Below, piece by piece: positions 16,805 to 23,949 of a stretch of 47,224 nucleotides of DNA. This DNA is from Gordonia araii NBRC 100433. GTDB taxonomy: Bacteria; Actinomycetota; Actinomycetes; Mycobacteriales; Mycobacteriaceae. The translations under genes and the position numbers were made by a program. Each line of letters begins with the position of its first letter. Position 1 is the stretch's first letter. Where the stretch lies: NCBI RefSeq assembly GCF_000241265.1, contig NZ_BAEE01000004.1, forward strand, positions 1 through 47,224, written 5' to 3'. Below the pieces are notes generated by a model. That model had not been told where the DNA came from and ran no database searches. It saw only the letters and a list, made by a program, of their open reading frames with translations.

Positions 16805-16851
16805 AGAACACGTTCTACCGATCTGTGGTCTACTGAATTGGACAGTAGTCC
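16805..16851. promoter_or_regulatory. Two candidate operators in a divergent promoter
   Basis: AGAAC-AC-GTTCT (16805-16816) is a 5-bp inverted repeat that matches the KstR-type pattern TNNAACNNGTTNNA except at one end base. GGTCTACTG-N7-CAGTAGTCC (16827-16851) is a 9-bp inverted repeat with one mismatch. Both lie between the SDR and the DapB-like gene and have the size of TetR-family sites. Confidence 0.45.
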
Positions 16852-16918
16852 GGACAGATGTACATCTACCTGCGGAAACGCCCGGACCTGCCTGTTCTTC
16901 GCCGAGAAGGGAAACCAC

Positions 16919-17989
16919 ATGGCCATCCGCGTCGCACACGTCGGAACCGGGAACGTCGGTCGACTCGCCCTTACCCAACTGATCGAGGATCCGCGGTTCG
17001 AACTCGTCGGAGTATGCGTTTCGACGCCCGCCAAGGTCGGCAGGGACGCGGGCGAACTCGCCGGCCTGGACACGACGACCGGCATCACGGCCGTCGGCTC
17101 GCTCGACGAACTCATCGCGACGAAGCCCGACTGCGCCGTCTACTGCGCCATGGGCGACACCCGGCCGATCGAATCCTTCAACGACTGCCTCACCCTGCTG
17201 TCCGCCGGCATCGACGTCGTCGGCTCCGCGCCCGGCGGCCTGCAGTACCCGTGGAATGTCATGCCCGCCAAGGCAATCGACAAGATCGAAGCCGCCACCA
17301 AGGAGTACGACTCCTCGATCTTCATCAGCGGCGTCGACCCCGGTTTCGCCAACGACCTCATTCCTTTCGCCTTCGCCGGCACCTGCCAGCGCGTCACGCA
17401 GGTGCGCTGCCTCGAACTCGCCGACTACGCCACCTACGACGGCAGCACGGTCATGTTCGACGTCATGGGCTTCGGCAAACCCCTCGACGAGACGCCGATG
17501 CTGTTCCTGCCCGGCATCCTCGGCATGGCGTGGGGAACGACGCTGCAGATCCTCGCCGACGGCTTCGGTGTGACGATCGACGACGTTGTCGAGCATCACG
17601 AGAGCGAACCCGCACCGGAAACCTTCGAGATCGCCGCCGGCACGATCAAGAAGGGAACGCGCGCCGCGGTGCGTTTCGAGATCTGCGGCATGGTCGACGG
17701 GAAGCCGGCCATCGTCATCGAACATGTGACTCGTCTGCGCCCCGATCTGCGCCCCGACTGGCAACGCCCGTCCAAGGGAGGCGGCTGCTATCGCGTCGAG
17801 ATCGCCGGCGAGCCGTCGTACGAGATCGAGATCATTCCGTCGAGCAATCGGGGCGACCACAACCACGCGGCCATTGTCGCCGGGGCCGGGCGCATCGTGA
17901 ACGCGATCCCCGCCATCGTCGACGGGCCGCCCGGCATCCGCACCACCCTCGACCTCCCGCTCATCAAAGGGCCCGGCCTGACACCGTGA
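16919..17989 (+). CDS. DapB-like NAD(P)-binding reductase (dihydrodipicolinate reductase N-terminal family)
   Basis: A 356-residue protein with a Rossmann start IRVAHVGTGNVGRLALTQLIEDPRFELVG and a glycine-rich SAPGGLQYP segment. It belongs to the large actinobacterial group of dihydrodipicolinate-reductase-like proteins that also includes 2,4-diaminopentanoate dehydrogenases; it is not a lysine-pathway DapB, which is shorter and has different catalytic motifs. The FabG3-like neighbour suggests steroid or lipid metabolism, but the substrate is unknown. The start at ATG 16919 follows GAGAAGGG; the long upstream open frame is antisense to the SDR. A short CGGGC/GCCCG hairpin (18003-18022) follows. 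Confidence 0.8.
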   Translation: MAIRVAHVGTGNVGRLALTQLIEDPRFELVGVCVSTPAKVGRDAGELAGLDTTTGITAVGSLDELIATKPDCAVYCAMGDTRPIESFNDCLTLLSAGIDVVGSAPGGLQYPWNVMPAKAIDKIEAATKEYDSSIFISGVDPGFANDLIPFAFAGTCQRVTQVRCLELADYATYDGSTVMFDVMGFGKPLDETPMLFLPGILGMAWGTTLQILADGFGVTIDDVVEHHESEPAPETFEIAAGTIKKGTRAAVRFEICGMVDGKPAIVIEHVTRLRPDLRPDWQRPSKGGGCYRVEIAGEPSYEIEIIPSSNRGDHNHAAIVAGAGRIVNAIPAIVDGPPGIRTTLDLPLIKGPGLTP

Positions 17990-18022
17990 ACCTGTGAATA
18001 GTCGGGCTCCGTCGGATGCCCG

Positions 18023-18499
18023 CTACGCATCAGGAATCAGCGGCGCCTCGTCGGCCAAGGAAGCCACGAAGACGTCCACAATCTGCTCGATGCCGCGCCG
18101 GTCGTCGTCGGAGAAACGACCGGTGACCGGGCTGTCCATGTCGAAAACGCCGAGCAGCTGGCCGTTCTTGACGATCGGGACCACGAGCTCGGACCGGCTG
18201 TCGGGGTCGCAGGCGATGTGGTCGGCCACGGCGTGCACGTCAGGGACGAGCTGAGTCACCCGTGTCCGCGCGGCCGCACCGCACACACCACGGTCGAGCG
18301 GGATGCGCACGCACGCGGGCTTGCCCTGAAACGGGCCGACGACCAGTTCAGTCCCGTCGAAGAAGTAGAAACCCGCCCAGTTCACCTCGGGCAGTGCGTG
18401 GAACACCAGCGACGAGAGGTTGGCAGCGTTGGCCACGGGGTAGGACTCGCCGGCGAGCAATTCCCGTGCTTGTCCGGCCAGCTCCGGATAGTCGATCAT
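18023..18499 (-). CDS. msrC: Free methionine-(R)-sulfoxide reductase (GAF type)
   Basis: A 158-residue GAF-domain enzyme of the fRMsr family. The three conserved cysteines are present: C63 and C73 in ACVRIPLDRGVCGAAART and C97 in HIACDPDSRSELVVPI. WAGFYFF and VFDMDSP are further signatures. It reduces free methionine-(R)-sulfoxide in the cytoplasm with thioredoxin as reductant, part of oxidative-stress repair. The ORF length is normal. It lies 10 bp downstream of a secreted-protein gene on the same strand. Confidence 0.92.
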   Translation of the reverse strand: MIDYPELAGQARELLAGESYPVANAANLSSLVFHALPEVNWAGFYFFDGTELVVGPFQGKPACVRIPLDRGVCGAAARTRVTQLVPDVHAVADHIACDPDSRSELVVPIVKNGQLLGVFDMDSPVTGRFSDDDRRGIEQIVDVFVASLADEAPLIPDA

Positions 18500-18509
18500 C
18501 AGTCCATCG

Positions 18510-19004
18510 TTACAGCCGATGGGCCCGCGGCTCGATCCGCACCGCGAATCCTCCCGCGTCGACCACGATCGGCTCCAACGCGCGCCCCTTTCCCAAGTGC
18601 TGACCGTCGGTGAAATCGCAGTGCCCGTTGGGATTGATCACGACCGTCCTGCCGTCGACAGGGTTGACGAAAGTGAGCCGGGCAGCGCCGCGCACCTCCC
18701 AGGGCTGACGTCCGATCGCGCGGTGCAGCCAATCGGCGAGGAATGGATACGCCCGGTACACGACGGTCCGCGATCGGGCGTCGCCACCGGTCACGATGGG
18801 CGGCGGCACCTGGATCGGCGAGAACGGCGGCGTCACCGTGTGCTCGGTTCGGTATCCCGGCGCGGACCGGCCGTTCGCGGGCTGATCGGGGTCCGGACGT
18901 GGAGGCTCAGCCGCTACGGGTGTCGCACCGAGCACCACGGCGGTCAACGCCGCCGACGCGCTATCGCCGCCACTTTCATGCTCCGATCCTGCTGCCGACG
19001 CCAC
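18510..19004 (-). CDS. Predicted secreted protein, start uncertain (possible frameshift)
   Basis: As annotated, a 164-residue protein from a GTG at 19004. The segment ALTAVVLGATPVAAEPPRPDPDQP looks like the core and cleavage site of a signal peptide, but the residues before it are acidic and odd (EHESGGDSAS). In the next frame an ATG at about 18980 gives MKVAAIARRRR and then stops; one extra base in the CGG run that follows would join it to the hydrophobic core and make a normal signal peptide. The mature part (YPFLADWLHRAIGRQPWEV, FVNPVDGRTVVINPNGHCDF) is not recognised. A sequencing or real frameshift is possible. Confidence 0.5.
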   Translation of the reverse strand: MASAAGSEHESGGDSASAALTAVVLGATPVAAEPPRPDPDQPANGRSAPGYRTEHTVTPPFSPIQVPPPIVTGGDARSRTVVYRAYPFLADWLHRAIGRQPWEVRGAARLTFVNPVDGRTVVINPNGHCDFTDGQHLGKGRALEPIVVDAGGFAVRIEPRAHRL

Positions 19005-19050
19005 TGCTCCGGGAAGCCCACGCTCACCGAGATTTCAACCGCGGGGTTGG

Positions 19051-19176
19051 GGTGCCCACTCGGCGGGGGTTGGGGTGCCCACTCGGCGCAGGCGGGGTGC
19101 CCACTCGGCGTGGGTGAGGTGCCCACTCGGCGGGGTTGAGGTGCCCACTCGGCGCAGGTGAGGTGCCCACTCGGCG
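19051..19176. repeat. Type B 22-bp repeat array, six copies
   Basis: GGTGCCCACTCGGCG starts at 19051, 19074, 19096, 19118, 19140 and 19162, spacing 23, 22, 22, 22, 22. The copies differ only in the 7-bp link (for example GGGTTGA, CAGGTGA). The array separates two divergent genes and ends 25 bp before the YchJ-like start codon, so it must overlap at least one promoter or leader. Confidence 0.9.
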
Positions 19177-19201
19177 GAAGGACGCGGGTAGTCTGCCACG
19201 C

Positions 19202-19516
19202 GTGACCGGTCCGGCAACTGCGGAAGAACTGATGCGGTCGCGGTTCGCGGCGTTCCGCGACGGCGACCGCGACTGGCTGCTCACCACTTGGCATTCCTCG
19301 ACGCGCCCCGACTCGCTGGACCTCTCGGACAATCCGGTCTGGCGCGGTCTGCAGATCGTCGACACCGAAGGCGGCGGACCCGACGACGACACCGGCATCG
19401 TCGAGTTCCGCGCCACCTACCTCACTCCCGACGGCACGATCGGCGTCCTCCACGAACGATCCCGATTCGTCCGCGAGAACGGACAGTGGTTCTACGTGGA
19501 CGGCACCTTCGACTGA
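19202..19516 (+). CDS. YchJ-family (UPF0225) protein lacking its SEC-C motif
   Basis: A 104-residue protein from GTG 19202. [44 protein letters not shown] and [18 protein letters not shown] are typical of the YchJ/UPF0225 core, an NTF2-like fold. Normal family members begin with a cysteine-rich SEC-C motif (CPCGSG...CC) directly before the TAEELMRSR segment; here only TGPA remains, and the DNA further upstream is the type B repeat array. Either the motif was lost next to the repeats or this is a natural short form. Function of the family is unknown (metal binding suspected). Confidence 0.75.
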   Translation: MTGPATAEELMRSRFAAFRDGDRDWLLTTWHSSTRPDSLDLSDNPVWRGLQIVDTEGGGPDDDTGIVEFRATYLTPDGTIGVLHERSRFVRENGQWFYVDGTFD

Positions 19517-19565
19517 CTCGGCCGATCCGGCACGCCGCGCTGCTCGACGTGGTTATCGTCGCGAC

Positions 19566-20522
19566 ATGACCACAGCCCAATCACCAGCCGAACTACGAGA
19601 CGGTTTCGCATCGTTGCGCTCCGGCGGCCTGCACTGGGAGTCCTTCCCGCTGCGACTGTTCACCAAGGGCAACGCGAAGACCTGGAATCCCGCCGACCTC
19701 GACTTCACCAAGGAGGCCGCCGACTGGGACGGCCTGAACGACGAGCAGCGGCGCAGCGCCTGCTACCTCGTCGCCCAATTCGTCGCGGGCGAGGAAGCGG
19801 TCACCGAAGACATCCAGCCGTTCATCGGTGCGATGGCGGCCGAGGGCCGTTTCGGCGACGAGATGTACCTGTCCCAGTTCTGCCTCGAGGAGGCCAAGCA
19901 CGCGCAGGGCTTCCGCCTCTGGATGGACGCCGTTGGCCTGACCGACGACCTGCATCCCTACGTCGCCGAGAACCCGCACTACCGCAAGCTTTTCTACGAG
20001 GAGCTGCCCCAGTCGCTCGGCATCCTGCGCGACGACCCGTCGCCGCGCAACCAGGTCCGTGCCAGCGTCACCTACAACCACGTCATCGAGGGCAGCCTCG
20101 CCCTGACCGGCTACTACGCGTGGAACAAGGTCTGCGCCGACAACCAAATACTGCACGGCATGCAGGACCTCATCAGCCACATCTCCGACGACGAACGCAG
20201 GCACATGGCGTGGGGCACGTTCACCTGTCGACGCCATGTCGCTGCCGACGATTCGCTCTGGGATGTCGTGATGGAACGGATGGGCGAACTGCTGCCGATA
20301 GCCCTCGACATGATCACCTGGGTCAACGACCGCTTCGACGAACCGCCGTTCGGCATCGACAACGACGAGTTCGTCACCTACGCCGCCGACCGCGCCCAGC
20401 GCCGGCTCGGCGCCATCGAATCGGCGCGCGGCCGCCCGCCCGCCGAGATCGACCTCGACTACTCCCCCGCCGAACTCGAGGACACGATGGGCGAGGAAGA
20501 CCGCGCAGCGACCGCCGGGTAG
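19566..20522 (+). CDS. R2-like ligand-binding oxidase (R2lox)
   Basis: A 318-residue ferritin-like protein resembling M. tuberculosis Rv0233. Metal ligands expected for the Mn/Fe site are all present: E76, E109, H112, E175, E210 and H213. V79 and Y170 stand where R2lox forms its valine-tyrosine ether cross-link (spacing E+3 and E-5 as in Rv0233). It is therefore not a ribonucleotide reductase subunit in spite of the similarity; R2lox binds a long-chain fatty acid and its physiological substrate is unknown. It lies 49 bp after the YchJ-like gene and 97 bp before a thioesterase gene, a lipid-related setting. Confidence 0.88.
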   Translation: MTTAQSPAELRDGFASLRSGGLHWESFPLRLFTKGNAKTWNPADLDFTKEAADWDGLNDEQRRSACYLVAQFVAGEEAVTEDIQPFIGAMAAEGRFGDEMYLSQFCLEEAKHAQGFRLWMDAVGLTDDLHPYVAENPHYRKLFYEELPQSLGILRDDPSPRNQVRASVTYNHVIEGSLALTGYYAWNKVCADNQILHGMQDLISHISDDERRHMAWGTFTCRRHVAADDSLWDVVMERMGELLPIALDMITWVNDRFDEPPFGIDNDEFVTYAADRAQRRLGAIESARGRPPAEIDLDYSPAELEDTMGEEDRAATAG

Positions 20523-20619
20523 CCGCCGCCCGCCCAAGGACTCCCGGGCTTCGGCCGAGGCCTGGCCACCAGCCCGATGCCGCTCAAACCTCGGCCGCAC
20601 CGGACACTAGGGTCGAATC

Positions 20620-21420
20620 ATGACCCACGTGTTCGACGAAGCGATCGCCGTCGCGGCCAAGCCCGACGGTGTCTTCCACGCCACCACCCACGACGCATAC
20701 GACAACATGGTCGGCCCGTTCGGCGGCATCACGGCCGCGACCGTCATCAACGCCCTCCAGCAGCACCCCGAGATCCTCGGCAACCCGCTCGCACTGACCA
20801 TCAACTACGCGGCTCCCGTCGCGAACGGCACCTGGGACCTGCGCCCGGTGATCGTGCGCACCAACCGGACGAACCAGCACTGGACGTTCACCATTGAGCA
20901 GGAGGGGTCGGTGGTCTCCACCGGCAGCGCCGTGTTCGGGATCCACCGCGAGACGTGGGCCGACACCGAGGCACAGCGACCCGACGCGCCGGACCCGGAA
21001 TCCGTTGCGGCGGTGGACTTCCCCGATTTCATCGCGTGGGCGCGCAACTACGACAAGCGGTTCGTGGTCGGCGGTCTCGAGGACGGTAAGAGCGAAGACT
21101 CCACGTCGACAGTCTGGCTGCGCGACCTTCCCGAACGCCCGCTGGACTACCCGTCGCTGACCTCGATGGCCGACGCCTTCTTCCCGCGCGTCTTCCTGCG
21201 CCACGGCACCTACATGCCGGCCGGGACCATCACGCTGACGACCTACTTCCACGCCACCCCCGACGAGCTCGCCGCCCACGGCAGCGGCCACGTTCTCGGC
21301 ACCGCGCGGGCCGCTCGCTTCGGCAACGGTCACTTCGATCAGGACGGTCAGCTCTGGGGCGGCGACGTCCTGCTCGCCACCACGCACCAGCTCGTCTACT
21401 TCAAGGACCCGCAAGGCTGA
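20620..21420 (+). CDS. Acyl-CoA thioesterase family protein (double hotdog, TesB-like)
   Basis: A 266-residue protein with two hotdog repeats. The first has NMVGPFGGITAATVINALQQHP and LALTINYAAPVANGTWDL; the second ends with GTARAARFGNGHFDQDGQLWGGDVLLATTHQLVYF, the usual active-site end of TesB-like enzymes. It would hydrolyse acyl-CoA in the cytoplasm; chain length is not evident. The ATG at 20620 gives the family N-terminus. It runs in the same direction as the R2lox and thiolase genes, suggesting a small fatty-acid metabolic group. Confidence 0.82.
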   Translation: MTHVFDEAIAVAAKPDGVFHATTHDAYDNMVGPFGGITAATVINALQQHPEILGNPLALTINYAAPVANGTWDLRPVIVRTNRTNQHWTFTIEQEGSVVSTGSAVFGIHRETWADTEAQRPDAPDPESVAAVDFPDFIAWARNYDKRFVVGGLEDGKSEDSTSTVWLRDLPERPLDYPSLTSMADAFFPRVFLRHGTYMPAGTITLTTYFHATPDELAAHGSGHVLGTARAARFGNGHFDQDGQLWGGDVLLATTHQLVYFKDPQG

Positions 21421-21450
21421 GCCGAACGTGACCGGTGCCACAATGGCCGT

Positions 21451-22584
21451 ATGAGAGATGCGGTGATCGTCGACGCGGTACGGACCCCGATCGGGAAGCG
21501 GAACGGCTCGCTGGCCGGCATCCATCCCGGCGACCTCTCGGCGAAAGTGCTGACCGCGCTCGCCGAGCGCAACGGATTCGATCCGGCCTCGGTCGACGAC
21601 GTGGTCTGGGGCTGCGTCGGCCAGGTCGGCGACCAGGCGGGCAGTGTCGGCCGCGTCGGCGTGCTGGCCGCAGGCTGGCCGGAATCGGTTCCCGCGACCG
21701 TCGTCGACCGCCGGTGCGGATCGGCACAGCAGGCCGTGCACTTCGCCGCCGCCGGTGTGATCTCCGGTCAATATGACCTGGCCATCGCCGGCGGTGTCGA
21801 ATCCATGTCTCGTGTGCCCATGGGATCGGCACGCGCCGGCGGTGAGCCGTATCCGGCATCGGTGCTCGACCGCTACGGCGTCGACGATTTCAACCAGGGC
21901 ATCGGCGCGGAGATGGTGGCGCGCAAGTGGGGCATGTCGCGCGCACAGGTCGATGAGTATTCGGCGCGCTCCCACGAGCGGACGGCCGCGGCGATCGACT
22001 CCGGCGCTTTCGACCGGCAGTTGGTCGCTCTCGACGAACTCGCCGTCGACGAGGGACTGCGCCGCGGCACCACCGTCGAGAAGCTCGCCGGTCTGAAGAC
22101 CGCCTTCGACGAGGACGGGGTGATCACGGCGGGCAACTCGTCGCAGATCTCCGACGGCGCCGGCGGGCTGCTGGTCACGACCGGCGAGTATGCGCGCAAA
22201 CAGGGCTGGACGCCGATGGCCCGCATCCACACCGCCGTCCTCGCCGGCGATGATCCGGTCATCATGCTGACCGCGCCGATCGCCGCGACGCACAAGGCGC
22301 TGGAACGCTCGGGACTGTCGATCACCGACATCGGCGCGTTCGAGGTCAACGAGGCGTTCGCGCCGGTTCCGCTGGCGTGGCAGGCCGAGACGAGCGCGGG
22401 CGACGACGCGCTCAACCCGCTCGGCGGGGCGATCGCCGTCGGGCATCCGCTCGGCGGTTCCGGCGCGATCCTCATGACCCGCCTCGTGCATCACATGCGC
22501 GACAACGGCATCCGCTACGGCCTACAGACCATGTGCGAGGCGGGCGGCATGGCCAACGCGACGATCGTCGAGCTGCTCGACTGA
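21451..22584 (+). CDS. Acetyl-CoA acyltransferase (thiolase)
   Basis: A 377-residue thiolase. The acylated cysteine is C89 in DRRCGSAQQA; the NEAFA motif is present; H332 in AVGHPLGGSGA and C362 in QTMCEAGGMANA complete the triad. The opening RDAVIVDAVRTPIGKRNGSL is typical of type II thiolases in beta-oxidation (FadA-like). It cleaves 3-ketoacyl-CoA or condenses acetyl-CoA units. Start at ATG 21451, 30 bp after the thioesterase stop. It converges on the siderophore operon across a large repeat array. Confidence 0.92.
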   Translation: MRDAVIVDAVRTPIGKRNGSLAGIHPGDLSAKVLTALAERNGFDPASVDDVVWGCVGQVGDQAGSVGRVGVLAAGWPESVPATVVDRRCGSAQQAVHFAAAGVISGQYDLAIAGGVESMSRVPMGSARAGGEPYPASVLDRYGVDDFNQGIGAEMVARKWGMSRAQVDEYSARSHERTAAAIDSGAFDRQLVALDELAVDEGLRRGTTVEKLAGLKTAFDEDGVITAGNSSQISDGAGGLLVTTGEYARKQGWTPMARIHTAVLAGDDPVIMLTAPIAATHKALERSGLSITDIGAFEVNEAFAPVPLAWQAETSAGDDALNPLGGAIAVGHPLGGSGAILMTRLVHHMRDNGIRYGLQTMCEAGGMANATIVELLD

Positions 22585-22621
22585 CCATCGGTGCCGGTCG
22601 CGTCGACGACGTCGTCTCACC

Positions 22622-22978
22622 GGGTCTCGATACGAATCCTCGCTTCGCTCGGATTCACTCGACCACCCACACTGGCATCGCCTCGCGCCCCAACGGTGGT
22701 CGAGTGCCCGGCGAGGCGCTAGCCGAGTCGGGCGTATCGAGACCCCGCAACACGAACTCGCCACCCGAACCCACGGTGGTCGAGTGCCCCAGGAGCGCAG
22801 CGACTGGGGTGTATCGAGACCCCGCAACACGAACTCGACACCCGAACCCACGGTGGTCGAGTGCCCGGCGAGGCGCTAGCCGAGTCGGGCGTATCGAGAC
22901 CCCGCAACACGAACTCGCCACCCGAACCCACGGTGGTCGAGTGCCCCAGGAGCGCAGCGACTGGGGTGTATCGAGACC
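22622..22978. repeat. Type A palindromic repeat array, five elements
   Basis: One inverted element (22622-22668) is followed by four direct ones at 22695-22744, 22775-22822, 22852-22902 and 22932-22978. They alternate between two kinds, with inner arms GCCCG/CGGGC and CCCCAG/CTGGGG, and are separated by a constant spacer of about 30 bp containing CCGCAACACGAACTCG. The alternation gives a 157-bp tandem duplication. The inverted element has arms GAATCC/GGATTC. The array fills the gap between two converging operons. Confidence 0.9.
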
Positions 22979-23015
22979 CCGCAAGACGGCCTCGATACCC
23001 GCACCCATGGGACCG

Positions 23016-23949
23016 TCAGACGATGTGCGCAGACAGGTTCTCGTAGGCCTCGGTGTTCGGTTTCATCGCGGCGGCGACGAGCTCCCAGAGCACCTCGTCC
23101 GTGCCTCCGCCGACCCGGCCGAGCTTGATGTCCTTCCACCACCGGCCGAGCGGGGTTTCGTCGGTCAGGAAGCCCGAGCCGCCGAAGATGTGCAGGCACT
23201 CACCGGCCACCTCCTCGGCCAACCGCACCGACGTCACCTTGATCGCGGCGGCCGTGCGCAGGTTCATCGGCCCGGCCGCGGCGATCCCGTCCAGCGCGAA
23301 ACGCAGCGTGTCGACGCGCGCGTGCAGATCGGCGACGCGCAGACGCAGCGCCTGGTGGTCGTAGAGCCGCTTACCGAACTGTTCACGGTCCATCATCCGC
23401 GCCAGCGTGATACCCAGGATGAGGTCGCACGCCGACGCCACCTGCGCCGCGACCGAGAGCCGCTCGTGCGCCAGTCCCCAGCTGATGACTGCAAGACCGG
23501 TGCCGGCGCGCGCGATCAGCGCCTCCTCCGGCACCCATGCGTCGATGTCGACCGGGGCGGTGTCGAGCGGGCCGGCCGACAGCTTGCGATAGCGTTCGCC
23601 GACGACGACGCCGGGCGCATCCATCGGCACCGCGATGACGACGTTGTCGCCGTGGCTGCTGCCCTCCTTGCGCGCGACCGCGATCATATGCCCGGCGATC
23701 GGCGACAGCGAGCAGAATTTCTTGCGACCGCGCACGCGGAATCCCGCTGCGCCACCCGACGCCTCGGGCGAGACCAGAGTCTCGACGATCTGCAGATCGG
23801 ATCCGCCGGACTCCTCCGACGCGCCGATGCACATCACCTCTTCGCCGTCGATCGCCCGCTCGGCGACCGCCTTGAGGTAGTCGGTCTTACCGAAGCGGCG
23901 CAACGTGGCGATGGCCGAAGGTCCGCGCCTCGCTCAGCCCGGCGCTCAT
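23016..23949 (-). pseudogene. mbtN: mbtN (acyl-[ACP] dehydrogenase) with 5' deletion
   Basis: The 295-residue frame 23016-23903 is an acyl-CoA dehydrogenase matching MbtN/FadE14 from [15 protein letters not shown] through [18 protein letters not shown] to [17 protein letters not shown]. About 80 N-terminal residues are missing, including most of the helical alpha domain. The original start seems to survive: ATG 23949 overlaps the mbtI stop as ATGA and reads [12 protein letters not shown], but then runs out of frame to a stop. A deletion not divisible by three has joined the two parts. A TTG at 23903 could restart a short protein, unlikely to be active. MbtN desaturates the ACP-bound acyl chain of mycobactins. 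Confidence 0.82.

Noticed and set aside
16001..16918. N-terminal extension of the DapB-like frame upstream of 16919.
   Set aside because: It is antisense to the SDR gene; the Rossmann motif starts just after ATG 16919.
19051..19176. Regular 22-bp array considered as a CRISPR.
   Set aside because: The repeats are contiguous with only a 7-bp variable link and no unique 30-40-bp spacers; no cas genes are near.
19566..20522. Annotation as ribonucleotide reductase beta subunit.
   Set aside because: The valine/tyrosine pair and overall pattern match R2lox, and no nrdE partner is nearby.
20584..22494. A 636-codon minus-strand frame opposite the thioesterase and thiolase.
   Set aside because: Shadow frame; both sense genes are complete and recognisable.
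22695..22978. 80/77-bp array considered as a CRISPR.
   Set aside because: The segments between the conserved ends are themselves repeated and palindromic, not unique spacers.
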